Positions 35,213 to 46,846 are shown, numbered from the stretch's first letter. The stretch: 64,000 bases of DNA from Tetranychus cinnabarinus (GCA_022266195.1 WHVY01000002.1:8881001-8945000); one strand, 5' to 3'. A program made the numbers and translations. Notes: generated by a model not told the origin, from the letters alone.

Positions 35213-36994
35213 ATGATAATTATGAAATTTTCAAATCATTTATTTCCATTTACGGTACAACGTCAGTTTGCTTTACTTTGCTGTTTTGCTCAAGTTTTGT
35301 ATAAAGCGATGCTCATTGAAATTAGCGAAAAGAAATTGAATCTATCAATTGGTGTATTTCAAGTTAAGTTGTGAACAGATATATTTTGATTAGCATGATG
35401 TTTCTAATCGATTAATGTTTTTTTTTCAATGGACTTTTAGGCTGGCTTGCTTAAACTTTTCACCAAAGTGAATGGAGTCGTAGTTCCTGTCAAAAAATCA
35501 GTCGGTGAAATGGTTGATGTATTTGCTAAATATGGCAACTTTGAGTAAGTGCCAATTGGTTTTATCCACTTGAATTGGAGGTCATAATTTAGGATTGATC
35601 TTTTAATATCTTTCGTGGTCACAGGATGAACATCGTAATTGCTGATGGTAGGGTTGGAAAATTGACGAAAAATGGTTACCAAGATGGAATAATGGGTTTG
35701 ATGAGCAAAAATGTAAGTGTTATCTTAAAGTCGATCGAAGTGAACTATTTTATCAAGAGAAAGATCGATGAGATTCGGATAATGATTCTTTGACGTTTTA
35801 AGGAGATCGACATAACTTGGATTCCACTACCCATGGACACACCTAACATATCTGGTGTTTTTAGTCAAGTTGTGTACGAAGATGAGTACAGATTGGCAAG
35901 TTATTACCGACCAACTACTTCGATAAGTCAAGATGTTATTCACACTTTCACTCTGTTTGACCCAAAGATATGGTTTATTGCTTTGCTCCTCACTTATGCC
36001 ATTGAATGTTTACTCAACTTTAAAGACACTTCATTTAGTAACATTGTTAATTTGTTGGTCAGTTGTACTCAACGATTACCTTCACTTTTTTTTCGCCAAT
36101 ATTTCGCTAAACGCTCGGTGGCTCGATCGATCTCAATATTGGGCTTGCTATTTTTATCCATTATATTTGGAGCCTCATTCAATAAAGACATGATTATTGG
36201 AACAAGTCGAGAAACTGTGAATACCTTGCGTGATGTGGTAAATCGAAGAATGACTCCAATCTTCATTGATGCATCATCTAAGTATGAACTATTTCAACTG
36301 GGCGAGACTAAAGATTACGCAGATGTCTACAAATTAGCGATTGAAAAAGGTTCTATTCAAGAGTATTCCGCTGATTCGATATCTGCATTTAGTCGTATTA
36401 CACCTGGCCACGCTATTTTTGCATCATCAAAGATTCGTCGTGTAATAAACTTAGCGCATAATCTTTTTCGAACTGATAAGAGTCACATTTTACATTGGTC
36501 TGATCAAACATATCACAAAGTCCATCAAGCATATATAATAACTGCTAGTCCATTCAAAGTAGAAGTGAGAAAACGTTTGTTGCATCTGTAAGTTGTACAG
36601 CATTGTAACCAATGAATAACTTTATTATCGACTTTGCATCCAAAACGTTGATTTTTTCTTGTCTTTTTCTCTTTTTAGAATTGGCCGATTTCAGCAGTCT
36701 GATTTTATCGATAGAATACAATCAAAGGGTGTAATCGAAGTCAGCAAGGATTTAGGTGTATCTTTGTATGAAGTATATACTGCGTTTAACGAAAGAAACA
36801 AAGAGCAAACCAAAAATCTCCATTTATATTCACCTCTTTCTATTGTTGGTTTTCAATCTGTTCGCAGATATTATTGCATCTTTATAAAATTGTCTATTAG
36901 TATATTCACCATTGAATTTATCCTGGGTAAGATTTTCTCAAATACACGAACGAAAAAAATTTTTTTTTGTAGATCTCGACCGTTTAAGTCGTGA
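35213..36994 (+). CDS. Ionotropic-receptor-like ligand-gated channel subunit, copy 2
   Basis: Exons 35213-35362, 35441-35544, 35625-35712, 35803-36587 and 36679-36994 give 480 residues. The N-terminus has a hydrophobic segment (ALLCCFAQVLY) that may serve as a signal sequence. S1, M1, pore loop, M3, S2 and M4 (FIKLSISIFTIEFILGKIF) follow in IR order. The region from MDTPNISGVF through VNTLRDVVN is almost identical in DNA to copy 1, while exons 1-3, the S2 half and the last exon are strongly diverged. The exact start is uncertain; ATGs at 35213 and 35222 are both in frame. Confidence 0.7.
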
Positions 36995-37125
36995 TAAATT
37001 GGATTCTTTTGAGTTGTCACGTTTTTAATGAACTTTCAACATTGTTCAATAAATATTAAATATTATGCTTCAGATCATTTGATTTGTATGAAGATTAGAA
37101 GCAGAAGGATAGTCCGGCTTGATGA

Positions 37126-37852
37126 TCAAATAGTTTGATGTAATTCAATTTTTCGGGACCCATCGAGTAATATTTTTTGCAAGCTTTCAACAAAAGATAA
37201 TTGTCCTCTTATCAGATGAATATATTGGTTATAGGGTAATTCATGGTCTGATCCTGAATCCATATATGGTTCAGTTTTAGGTGGACCTGCTTTATATTTG
37301 TCTGGACCAGGTAAGTATTTTTGACTTTGTCTTTGCTGAATGGCACATTCTTGTATTGTTTTCTATAGAATAAGATAATAATAGAATTAAATTGTGTGAA
37401 TTATTAACAACAGAGTTGCATCTTAAATTTACTAACAATCAACAAAGAAAACATCAATACTCACAAAGTGTAATTCAATCTGATTCAGAAGGGAATGGAA
37501 ATCTTCAAAAGCTTTATCAAAAGCAGGTAAGACTTTATCATCAGGAGCTTTTCTGAAAAACAATAAAGGATAAAAAGCTTCAGTTTAGAAGGGAATTATA
37601 TTGAAATTACTTGAAACTTACAGTCCACTATCAACAGCAGCATTGTGACTAATGTACGCAGCAGAAATTTTGATCAAACCCTAAAAAACGAAATAGACAA
37701 ATATTAAATTGAGAACGGAAGATTGCATTAAAGGAAAACAAACTTACTTGGACGGATTGTTTCAAAGACCACACTAAGGTTTTGACACGAGCAATGTTAT
37801 CATATTTAGGTTCCCCACCTGGAGCAGCAGAGCCTGATGGTTGATCAGTCAT
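37126..37852 (-). CDS. MED29: Mediator complex subunit 29 (intersex)
   Basis: Four exons (37852-37748, 37680-37622, 37552-37465, 37362-37126) join in phase for 162 residues. Features shared with MED29 are a short proline/glycine N-terminus, the helix around ARVKTLVWSLKQSV, AFDKAFEDFHSLLNQIELHF, and LPYNQYIHLIRGQLSFVESL ahead of the last helix. It is a small helical subunit of the Mediator tail/head interface, acting in the nucleus in RNA polymerase II transcription. CGCCATCTAC lies 112 bp upstream of the start codon. Convergent with receptor copy 2, about 130 bp apart. Confidence 0.88.
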
Positions 37853-38278
37853 TCTGATTTATTTGTTAACAATCAAATGTAATGAATGGTAATGAAAAGA
37901 ATAATGGTTATCACATGTGTAAACAATGACAAACTGACTTATGGAAAGTAAAATGGAGTGCATCGCCATCTACATGTTATTTAGACATTAATTTACTTTT
38001 TGCCGCTCATCTTTTTGGTATATTACTTCATTTTTGATTTGCACAACAAAGGTATTTTATTTACAATAGAAGGTGGGTAAAAATGTTATTGATTGTAACT
38101 TAGACAATAGAGATACAAAAAAAGGTGTAAATTTAGGGTAAAGGGATGGTACTAATACCGAGTGCTGATTTTTTTAATAATAGCTAAAATAACGTGTATA
38201 ATTTATACATGAGATTTTAATATTTTTAGGAATTCATTAGCTCATAGGAGCCTTGTTTGTTTGTAAAATGGATTTCCT
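37853..38278. promoter_or_regulatory. Upstream region of MED29
   Basis: Holds CGCCATCTAC at 37964-37973, like the light-chain promoters. The rest is the 3' flank of the next gene. Confidence 0.4.
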
Positions 38279-38920
38279 TCAGGATAGACGACGGAGGTTG
38301 CGACGAGATCTGCGAGCTTTGATAACACTGATTGCTTTTTTAGATATTGAGCTTCGAGTTCCACTAGTAGATGATGGTGACGATGACGCTGAGCCAATTC
38401 CTGAATCACAACTCATATTTAAACGCTTTCTGGTCATCACTCCAGGACTGGATGGTGGTGATGTTCTTTGCCTCTTAACAGGTGTTTTAGCAGGCGACTT
38501 CTGCAAATCAGCGCTATAAAATCAGAGTAAAGGTGGGATTAATAAAATCATTGATCATCATTATTCTATCATCAGAACGATTTATCAAAAGTAAAAAGAA
38601 GGTAAATAACAAGATACTTACAACATTTTTATAATATCGAGTGTAGCAGAATTGCTTCGAGGTCTTTTAACCGGCGATTTTCTGGTAGCAAGTACCCTTG
38701 GATCCATACTCCGAGTGACTATGTTATATTTTCTCTCACGTTTACCTCGTCTTCGAATCACTTCTTCATCAAGACTGGAAGATGGGTTAGCTGAAGTTTG
38801 ACTGGTATTCGAGTTAGTCAATATGTTCCTGTTGGCAGTAAGTTCATTTCTTGAGCCAACATTGCCAGCACCAGCTGGATTAATCTGTTCCCTCTCGTTG
38901 TTGGCTTCATTCACAGGCAT
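38279..38920 (-). CDS. Small basic, proline-directed-site-rich protein, unrecognised
   Basis: Exon 1 (38920-38622) and exon 2 (38513-38279) join in phase 2 for 177 residues. It is low-complexity and basic, with repeated SP/TP sites next to lysines (RKSPVKRPRS, KSPAKTPVKRQRTSPPSSP) and an arginine-rich end RRSRRNLRRLS. This pattern is typical of nuclear proteins phosphorylated by cyclin-dependent kinases and contains obvious nuclear-localisation stretches. I do not recognise the family. Confidence 0.6.
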
Positions 38921-40601
38921 GGTGGAAGCAGAAGTATCAAAGGTGATATTAGCGGAAAAGAGAAGCTCAAGGTAAAAAAAGGTTCACGTAAGACATGCAG
39001 TGGAAAAGTGAAATAGAGAATGTAACAGCCACACACAAAAACAGAATCAAAGTTAAGCGTCCAGTAAAGAAAAATGTTTATTGGAAGTAATAAAGCACAG
39101 AAATCACAATTATCACTGAGACAGAAACATGGAGAAAAAGAGAGAAAAGAAAAAACATGAATTGATGATCTATTGTCATTAACCGCCAACCCGTGAGTGT
39201 CTCCCTTCCTCTTCTTCTTCCCTAAGGCTTAAGCATTACCCGCCAACTACCCATCGATCCCGGTCTTTTTTTGCCACTGGGTTCAATTTAAACTTCTTGT
39301 TTGACTGATATCTTTAAACAAGCAAAACTAAAAATCTTTAAGCAAATAATTTAATCAACATGACTTGTATTGTTTACAATTTTTTTATTATATTTTTTAA
39401 CCAATTTAATGTTTTGAACAACATTTAATTACCCCTAATATTGAATTCAGTCTGTACAATGATAATCAAGAGCCATTGTATCCATTTAATTATAGACTTT
39501 GATTATTTTGGGTAATTCAATTATCACTTGGCCAGCTCATCATTTTAATTGACAATAGAATGAGTTAATCAACTTTGTTTAATTATTTTAAAGAGAGTAA
39601 AAGTTAAAATACCCGCCAAAATGATTTTCTTTACCAGCCTTAAACTGGTTCTCTGGTTACTACGCTTTGTTTGCTCTTGTTTTGCTAACAGAGTTATCAT
39701 TTTTCATAACATAACATCTATGAAAATTATTTAGTTTATTGATTCACCATCAATCTGTATTCATTTATATTTAATTTATCTGGTTTGGGTTTGTAAAGTG
39801 TTGTTTCGATGATAATTGTGTTTTCATCATGCTAACAACCCATTTTTATTCTCAACTAAAACTTATTACCTCTTGTTGACCAAAGTTTTTTGACATCTAC
39901 CATCCATCCATTAGTGTTAGTGACCTTAAACTATTTATCTTCATCGTTGTGCGTAAGTAATAGATGATTTTATCTAAATTATTGCTTAAACTATTTCAAT
40001 TTGCTTTTTTGAAAAATTGTGGTCTCATCTTAGAATCAGTTGATTTAAATTTTTGCTGTCGGTTTCAATCCTGGTCAAACGGATAAAGGTTGACAGTTCA
40101 GTTGACTTGAGAGTAAAAGAACGTTTGGTTATAGATCAAAAATATGAATATGAATTAGAAATTTGCTATTTAAACATAGCTGAATTCCGAAATGATGATG
40201 AACATTTGCACGAATCTGTTTAGAACTTCTAAAATCATCATTACTATTTTAACTTATGTATTTCTTAATTTTATCTAGCGATTCGAGAGATTATTGTGGT
40301 GTTTTCATTGAAATGGAATTGATTAAACACTTTAAAGATAAGGTGAAATATAAAACTAACGATGATATACTTACAATTATTGTTAGTCTAACATTATAAG
40401 ATATTCAATCACTTTAATCTGAACGACTTTGATAAAAATTTCTCCTTTATTCACTTCATTGGAAGTTTTTCAAATATCTCTTTTTCTAATTATTAAAACC
40501 AACATATTTCGTATCTATGTGTATAAACATTCTCAACAATCATTTCAACCTTTTAATGAATTTATCGTCTTTTCATTTAGATTAAACAACAGAACCTGAG
40601 G
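38921..40601. other. Divergent upstream region of the 38.9 kb gene and contactin
   Basis: 1.7 kb without supported coding sequence. CTTTTCATTTAG just before the contactin ATG (near 40580) looks like an acceptor, so contactin probably has a non-coding first exon in here. Confidence 0.5.
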
Positions 40602-43600
40602 ATGGAATTAACAACAACTATTAAATACTCTGCGCTGCTGTTAATTTGTTTTTTTCATTTTGCGATTTCAAGTCGTTCGATTTCAACTTGTCCACGTCCT
40701 TGGTATACACTTGGAAAATCTTGCTATCTTTTTACTCGCTCACCGAAGTTAACATGGCTCGAAGCAAATCAATTTTGTGAAAATTTTGGCGCAAACTTGG
40801 TATCAGTTCATACCATTAGTGAACATTATCTCATCGTTGAGGTATTGAAGGACATCGACCCTGTTCATGACAAATGGTTTACCTCAGGCAGTCAAACTTA
40901 TAAACCGGGAGTTTTCACTTGGAAAGATGGATCGAATATATTCAATGAAAGACCAATAACTCTCGATACTAAACTTATTACTGATTCAGGATTATATGTT
41001 TCTTACAACTTTTCTAGACCTGAAAACCGATGGGGCTTGACCACAATTAGAGAGCTTGAAAAGGCTGCTTACATTTGTGAAATTAGCAAAAAATCAGCCT
41101 ATTTAGTCAAATTGAAAGACATTCAAATTGATTTTGGTGTTGATGAAACTGACCCAGGCAAGATTCCTAGAGGTCCAAGGTTTACTGAAGAACCACAATC
41201 TCAAATTTTTGATCTCAATGGTCGGGACCATCTTAATTACGTTACTTTAAGATGTGCGGCTGATGCTTATCCAACAGCAAATTATGAATGGTTCAAGGAG
41301 AACTACAACAAGACTGAAATTGTTTCTGAATTGGTTAATCCATTGTCTGATCCAAGATACACACAAATTGATGGGACATTAATTATTCATAATCCAAAGA
41401 AAGAGATCGATCGTGGAAAATATCATTGCAAGGTTAGCAACCAATTTGGAAGCATTATTAGTGAAACAGTGCAAGTTAGCTTCGGGTATATTGGCCAGTT
41501 CCAACTGACAAGGTCTAACGATTTTGCCAATACAAATTGGGGTAAATCATTGAGTTGTGATCCACCACAACATCACCCAAGAGGAATGTTTTATTGGACA
41601 AAGAATGTTTTCCCTAACATCATTGGAGAAGATAGACGAATCTTTGTATCCAGTGATGGTAACCTTTACTTTTCTTCAGTTGAAGAAGTCGATAGTGCCA
41701 ACTATTCTTGTAATGTTCAAAGTGCCATTTCATCCACTGGCCGAACCGGTCCGTCATTTTACCTCAGAGTTGACCCGACTCCTAACAGTCAAAAGCTTCA
41801 ATTTCCTGTTGGTTTTCCTAAAATTTTCCCTGAAGCTCCATTAGCAGGTCAACGAGTATCCCTTGAATGTGTTGCTTATGGCTATCCCGTTCCATCATAC
41901 AACTGGAGTCGAGTCGGTGTTACTGAACAGTTACCTGATGGTGCTTCACTCACAAGTCATAATCGTTTATTGATCATACCTAAAGTAAAAGTTCAAGATT
42001 CAGGAGAATATCGCTGTACAGCCAAAAGTGGAGGTAGTATGATCCAGGCTTCAGCATTTCTCAGAGTCCAATCACTGCCAGTGTTTCTTCAAGGACTCAG
42101 AGATAAAGTTGTTGACGTTGGAGCCAATCTAGTCTGGACCTGTGATGCTTTTGGAATACCAGAAGTTAAATATAATTGGTACAAAAATGGAGTTGAACTT
42201 CGAGCCAATACTATCCCACCTGAAGATCACCAAAGAATTAAAATTGAAAATAATGTTCTCACAATCGAAGCTGCCAATCCTAATAGAGATGCTGGAATGT
42301 ATCAATGTCGTGCCTACAATGAATTGGGCAATGCATTTAGCTCAGCTCAATTAAAGATTTCTGGTATAAAACCAACATTTCGACGGTACCCATTAACAGA
42401 CATGTATGCTGCTGTTGGCTCAAAATTTTCAATCACTTGTTTACCCGAAGCTTTACCAGCCCCTTCTTATCAATGGTTATTTAATGATTCGCCATATCGA
42501 TCTAATTCTGAAATATTAACTTTCAACCAAATTCGTAAAGAGGATGAAGGCTGGTATATTTGTGCCGTTCGAAATAAATATGGTCGAGATCAAACAAAAG
42601 GCTATCTAACTGTGTTCGAAAACCCGTCATTTGCAGAATATCCAAGGCCAAAACTTGTTGCCATAGTAAATGATACAGTTCAACTGCCATGTGATGCTAA
42701 TTCTGATTTAAAACTTGATATTGCTTTCATTTGGTTACATAATGATATTAAAATAAATCAATATAACTCATGGAAATTTTCAATCGGTAATAAACCTGGT
42801 TATCTCAAGATCCGAGGAATCACTTTTGCAGAAGCTGGAAATTACACTTGTTTAGTAAAATCAGCAGTTGATACAATTGCTTATTCAACTGAGTTAATTG
42901 TTGACGGACCACCTAATGCTCCAGGTGGTGTTTTAGCTGATATTTTGAATGCAACCTCTGCTTTGCTTCACTGGAGTGATGGTGCTTCTAATGGAAGAAG
43001 AATACTCTCTTACAAAATTGAAGGTAGAACCAATCATAATTCAAGTTGGATTGTATTAGCTGATGATATCTCAGCCACTTATGTTGACCGTGATAATCAC
43101 AGGAGCAATGCTCGAGTTTACAATTTATCTCCTTGGAGTGTTTACGAGTTTAGAGTGTCTGCTTTGAATGAACTTGGGTCAGGATTACCATCAGATGCCA
43201 GTCCACAATATAAAACGGGAGAAAGTCGGCCCTTAAGAGCACCAGCAAATGTTGGTGGAGGAGGAGGTAAAGCAGGTACTTTGACAATAACTTGGGATCC
43301 ATTGCCTCCACAAGATTGGAATTCACCTTCCATTTGGTACAAAATTTACTGGAAACTACCAAATGATTATGAGTATCAAACTAAAGAGCTGAATCAAAGT
43401 CAAGTTGGAATGTATGTGATAGATGTTGGGGAAAATAATTATTACGAAAAATATCTGGTCAAAGTACAAGCAATCAACAGAATGGGAGAAGGTCCAGTTA
43501 GTGAACCAAAAGAAGTCTATTCAGCTGAAAGTATGCCTCAAGTTCAACCAAGTTTAGTTACAGCTTTCCCCTTCAATTCAACTTCACTCAATGTTTCATG

Positions 43601-44162
43601 GGCTCCTCTCGAGCTTACTCGAGAAAAGATTCGTGGCAAATTGATTGGTCATCGAATCAAGTACTGGAGAACAGGGCAAGATCCTCAAACAGATGCTCTC
43701 ACATTACTTAATCGTGGTACTCATAACCATGGATTGATCGTTGCTCTTTCGCCTCAAACAGAATACAGTGTTTCTGTTATGGCCTACAATGAAGCTGGAT
43801 CTGGACCTGAAAGTGAACCTGCAATCGCTCGAACATTCAAAGCAGCCCCTCAAAGAGCACCAACTAATGTAAAAGTTAAAGCAATTGACTCAGGTTATGT
43901 TCAAGTTACTTGGCGTGGTGTAGATGCATCATCAGATGAGGAGCCGATTAATGGTTATAAAGTTCGCTACTGGGAAAGTGATCAAAAGATCCAATCAGCT
44001 AAAGAAGTTTACAAGTTCCTCGAAGATCTGAGTGAAGATTTAAACGTCATAATTTCTGGCTTGATTCCTGGTAAAACTTATAAACTTCGTGTTCTCGCTT
44101 ATAGTTCTGGTGGTGATGGTAAAATGTCTTCACCTGCTATCGAATTCAAAATTGGAGGATAA
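40602..44162 (+). CDS. Cont: Contactin (C-type lectin, Ig and FN3 cell-adhesion protein)
   Basis: An uninterrupted 1,186-residue frame. Signal peptide (to about residue 22), C-type-lectin-like domain (about 28-165), six Ig domains (about 190-775, each with the paired cysteines and YxC motif) and four fibronectin type III domains (about 778-1184). This is the arthropod Contactin architecture. The fly protein is a septate-junction adhesion component with Neuroglian and Neurexin IV and is GPI-anchored (family knowledge). Here the frame ends right after the fourth FN3 (SPAIEFKIGG) with no hydrophobic GPI-attachment tail, and I see no downstream exon supplying one. A coding region this long without introns is unusual beside its neighbours. 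Confidence 0.93.
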   Translation: MELTTTIKYSALLLICFFHFAISSRSISTCPRPWYTLGKSCYLFTRSPKLTWLEANQFCENFGANLVSVHTISEHYLIVEVLKDIDPVHDKWFTSGSQTYKPGVFTWKDGSNIFNERPITLDTKLITDSGLYVSYNFSRPENRWGLTTIRELEKAAYICEISKKSAYLVKLKDIQIDFGVDETDPGKIPRGPRFTEEPQSQIFDLNGRDHLNYVTLRCAADAYPTANYEWFKENYNKTEIVSELVNPLSDPRYTQIDGTLIIHNPKKEIDRGKYHCKVSNQFGSIISETVQVSFGYIGQFQLTRSNDFANTNWGKSLSCDPPQHHPRGMFYWTKNVFPNIIGEDRRIFVSSDGNLYFSSVEEVDSANYSCNVQSAISSTGRTGPSFYLRVDPTPNSQKLQFPVGFPKIFPEAPLAGQRVSLECVAYGYPVPSYNWSRVGVTEQLPDGASLTSHNRLLIIPKVKVQDSGEYRCTAKSGGSMIQASAFLRVQSLPVFLQGLRDKVVDVGANLVWTCDAFGIPEVKYNWYKNGVELRANTIPPEDHQRIKIENNVLTIEAANPNRDAGMYQCRAYNELGNAFSSAQLKISGIKPTFRRYPLTDMYAAVGSKFSITCLPEALPAPSYQWLFNDSPYRSNSEILTFNQIRKEDEGWYICAVRNKYGRDQTKGYLTVFENPSFAEYPRPKLVAIVNDTVQLPCDANSDLKLDIAFIWLHNDIKINQYNSWKFSIGNKPGYLKIRGITFAEAGNYTCLVKSAVDTIAYSTELIVDGPPNAPGGVLADILNATSALLHWSDGASNGRRILSYKIEGRTNHNSSWIVLADDISATYVDRDNHRSNARVYNLSPWSVYEFRVSALNELGSGLPSDASPQYKTGESRPLRAPANVGGGGGKAGTLTITWDPLPPQDWNSPSIWYKIYWKLPNDYEYQTKELNQSQVGMYVIDVGENNYYEKYLVKVQAINRMGEGPVSEPKEVYSAESMPQVQPSLVTAFPFNSTSLNVSWAPLELTREKIRGKLIGHRIKYWRTGQDPQTDALTLLNRGTHNHGLIVALSPQTEYSVSVMAYNEAGSGPESEPAIARTFKAAPQRAPTNVKVKAIDSGYVQVTWRGVDASSDEEPINGYKVRYWESDQKIQSAKEVYKFLEDLSEDLNVIISGLIPGKTYKLRVLAYSSGGDGKMSSPAIEFKIGG

Positions 44163-44824
44163 ATTGATGAAAATTGCCGTCCAAAGGATTTACCTACTCA
44201 GCTTAAATCATCATTAAAATTGAATTTATAATTTAAATCGAAAATCATTTGTATTTTTACTCGTTTGCACCAAACTTTTGACTCACAATTGCCTCTCTAA
44301 ACGTTTTTTATCACATTTTCTTTCTCTTTGTTGATTTAAGTGATGAAAAAATGCCATGACCACTAATTGACAATTAAGAAATTATAATTAAAGCTTATCG
44401 CAATGTACTTTAAAATTTTTCCCTTACTCTGTTTACTCACAAGTCAGTAACAGCCAATGAAAACCACTGACTCACAATGAGACTGACATCACTTGTGAAT
44501 GGATCCAAATCCCAAATCTTGGATTCAGTTTCATTTCTCGTTTGTCTTCTCAACAGCGTGATTTTAACCTTAAATTAATTTTCGATAAATTAACAAATTA
44601 TATTACTTAAATTCTTATCAAAATACAAGAGAAAGATTTCTACAGGTGAGTGAACCCAAAATACTTGATTTCCCAGAAATCAGCTTAATAACAGATTATA
44701 TAAATCCATGAACTGTGATTCCAATGTGGTTCCCACGTGGTCTTACGCTTTAATGTAATTTAGATTATTAATTTGAATGTTTGAAACATTATTTCTACCA
44801 TTGTATTTTTATTATTAGTTCAAT
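44163..44824 (+). other. 3' flank of contactin and leader of the Gag-like gene
   Basis: A putative 5' untranslated intron runs 44646-44818 (CTACAG/GTGAGTG ... TTATTATTAG/TTCAAT) and ends 6 bp before the ORF1 start. If real, ORF1 is made from a spliced transcript. Confidence 0.45.
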
Positions 44825-46822
44825 ATGTCGACGGATAACTCTGAAATAAGCTTCTCCAGACAATTGATAACTAAATTGGATGGTTTTCTCCAGGACACGT
44901 GCACAGGTAACACTCCTGAAGAGACTCATAATTTGGTTAACACATACAAGTCAAAAGAAATCGATGAATACAAGAGCATTATTTCTAAGATAAAAATGGC
45001 TGACCCGAAAAAGGTCCCGATGTCAGAAAACATGAGAAAGGACCTGGAATTTTTATTGGACGCTATGAAGTGGAAATTTCCTAACAGTTCAGACAACGAA
45101 GAAGGGGAATTAACCGACATGGCACAAGATGACTTTAATAACGGAATACCTTCTAACTCAACTATGCTGGAGGATACTCAAAACCTAGCACCAGCTTATT
45201 CAGAAGCACAATGGGAAGGATTGGAAAACTTTCTATCCACAGTATGTGTAGGAAATACACACGACGAGATAAAACAGTTGGTTTCATTACAATTCCAACA
45301 AGACATTGTCGCTTTTCATGAGATGCTACAGAAAATTGATCATCCGCTAAATGCTCCGAAAAAGAAACTTCTACCAGCAGGATTGCTTCTTCTCATAGAC
45401 AAACTACAAGCGGTAGAAAACTGGCATGTCAAAGCTAGAGAGAGTGGAGCAAAGGATAAATCTGAAATGATGTTCTCCGATGACACTCTCACTGAAAACG
45501 ACATCACGCAGTTGAAAAACTTCTTGGACAAAACAATGGGCAAAAGACCGCCAACAACAACTCAAATGTTGATTAAATCTTGGGATAGAAAAGAAATCAA
45601 GGAAATACGAAGAATAGTTACAATGATACTGGAAAATCAAACGATTCTTCCATCAACTTACGATGATGAAATGGCGTTGAAGGTCAAAAAATTATTGGAA
45701 ATTGTCAGATGGCGACTTAAAATACAAACACTAGAGGTTAATAAGAGATCGAGTACAGACCCGACTGAAACACTAACAAAGAAGACGAAACCTACTCAAA
45801 ACAACTTGGCAATAGTTCCTTATTCGACTACAAGTTCAGCATCTAATGTAACTGAACAGCCAGGGACGTCGTTAATTAGAGAGCCACAAAGCTCTACACC
45901 AGACGTGCAGATAAACCATTCATTAATTTCTTCCAACGCTCAATTAGAAATACTGAATGGAAATCCGAAACAAGACTCAGCTCTGGACCGATCGGCAAGA
46001 TCAAACAATACATATTGCATTACAAAACCACTAAACATCCGCAAACAATGGGAAATTAATCCGAAATCTCATATCGTGAACTGGGTTTCTGTTAGTCCAG
46101 CCGGGTATGGCGTATACATTGATGGACCTGACTACCACCATGATTGTGTCAAGGACATATTAATGATAACCAAAAAGACTTTTGGAGATGTCAAACGTTT
46201 TCACCGAACGGATAAATATACTCTACTGGTTCTCACTACACAACAAGGTAGAGACACAATCATTGACATAATTACAAACGATGTTACTGGACTAAAAGCA
46301 CAAGTCGCTACTCACAGATTCCCACAGATAAAGATATCTGTACGGCGGGAGAAACTTTCGGACCCACAACAAATGGTCAAAGACATTCACAGATTCAATT
46401 TCAAAGAATTTCTTAAACACAAATTTGAATTTTGTGGTACTCATCAAGTACGGAATTCCCCTTATGTTTCGCTAATCATTCAAGTCGACCCACAGATAAG
46501 AAGTTATATTACAGAAAGAAAACAAGGCAAGGTATGGTTAGATACACACTATGAAGTAGTGGATCATTTTGCCATAAAAAGATGCTATACCTGTGGCCGT
46601 TTAGGACATTTCAAATGTAGGAAAGCTCAGCCTGTTTGTATTCGCTGTAGTCTTCACCACAGCAGAAAGATGTGTAAATCGATGACATTAAAGTGTCCCA
46701 CTTGCTCAGGAGAACACGAAGCATTTACACTATCTTGTGCGAAATTCAGAGAAGCCATTGATAACGAAATGGACAAAATAGATTACGATTATACCAACAT
46801 TATGATAGGTCGTTGCTTCTAA
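44825..46822 (+). CDS. LINE-type ORF1 (Gag-like) with three zinc knuckles
   Basis: An intact 665-residue frame. The C-terminus has three zinc-knuckle motifs: CYTCGRLGHFKC, CIRCSLHHSRKMC and CPTCSGEHEAFTLSC. They are preceded by the RNA-binding-type domain usual in ORF1p of I/Jockey/R1-group non-LTR retrotransposons. The N-terminal half has three diverged repeats of about 75 residues (about 10-95, 138-212 and 223-300). Each begins with a helix ending in a small FL..T.G motif and ends with a tryptophan-containing helix (MKWKF, VENW, VRWRL). No stop or frameshift, so a recent or functional copy. A structured hairpin follows the stop codon by 25 bp. Confidence 0.85.
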   Translation: MSTDNSEISFSRQLITKLDGFLQDTCTGNTPEETHNLVNTYKSKEIDEYKSIISKIKMADPKKVPMSENMRKDLEFLLDAMKWKFPNSSDNEEGELTDMAQDDFNNGIPSNSTMLEDTQNLAPAYSEAQWEGLENFLSTVCVGNTHDEIKQLVSLQFQQDIVAFHEMLQKIDHPLNAPKKKLLPAGLLLLIDKLQAVENWHVKARESGAKDKSEMMFSDDTLTENDITQLKNFLDKTMGKRPPTTTQMLIKSWDRKEIKEIRRIVTMILENQTILPSTYDDEMALKVKKLLEIVRWRLKIQTLEVNKRSSTDPTETLTKKTKPTQNNLAIVPYSTTSSASNVTEQPGTSLIREPQSSTPDVQINHSLISSNAQLEILNGNPKQDSALDRSARSNNTYCITKPLNIRKQWEINPKSHIVNWVSVSPAGYGVYIDGPDYHHDCVKDILMITKKTFGDVKRFHRTDKYTLLVLTTQQGRDTIIDIITNDVTGLKAQVATHRFPQIKISVRREKLSDPQQMVKDIHRFNFKEFLKHKFEFCGTHQVRNSPYVSLIIQVDPQIRSYITERKQGKVWLDTHYEVVDHFAIKRCYTCGRLGHFKCRKAQPVCIRCSLHHSRKMCKSMTLKCPTCSGEHEAFTLSCAKFREAIDNEMDKIDYDYTNIMIGRCF

Positions 46823-46846
46823 ATATTAATATAAGACGTTAATGGA

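Noticed and set aside
42142..43362. Short open frames on both strands inside contactin
   Set aside because: Shadows of a conserved, continuous coding region with clear domain matches.
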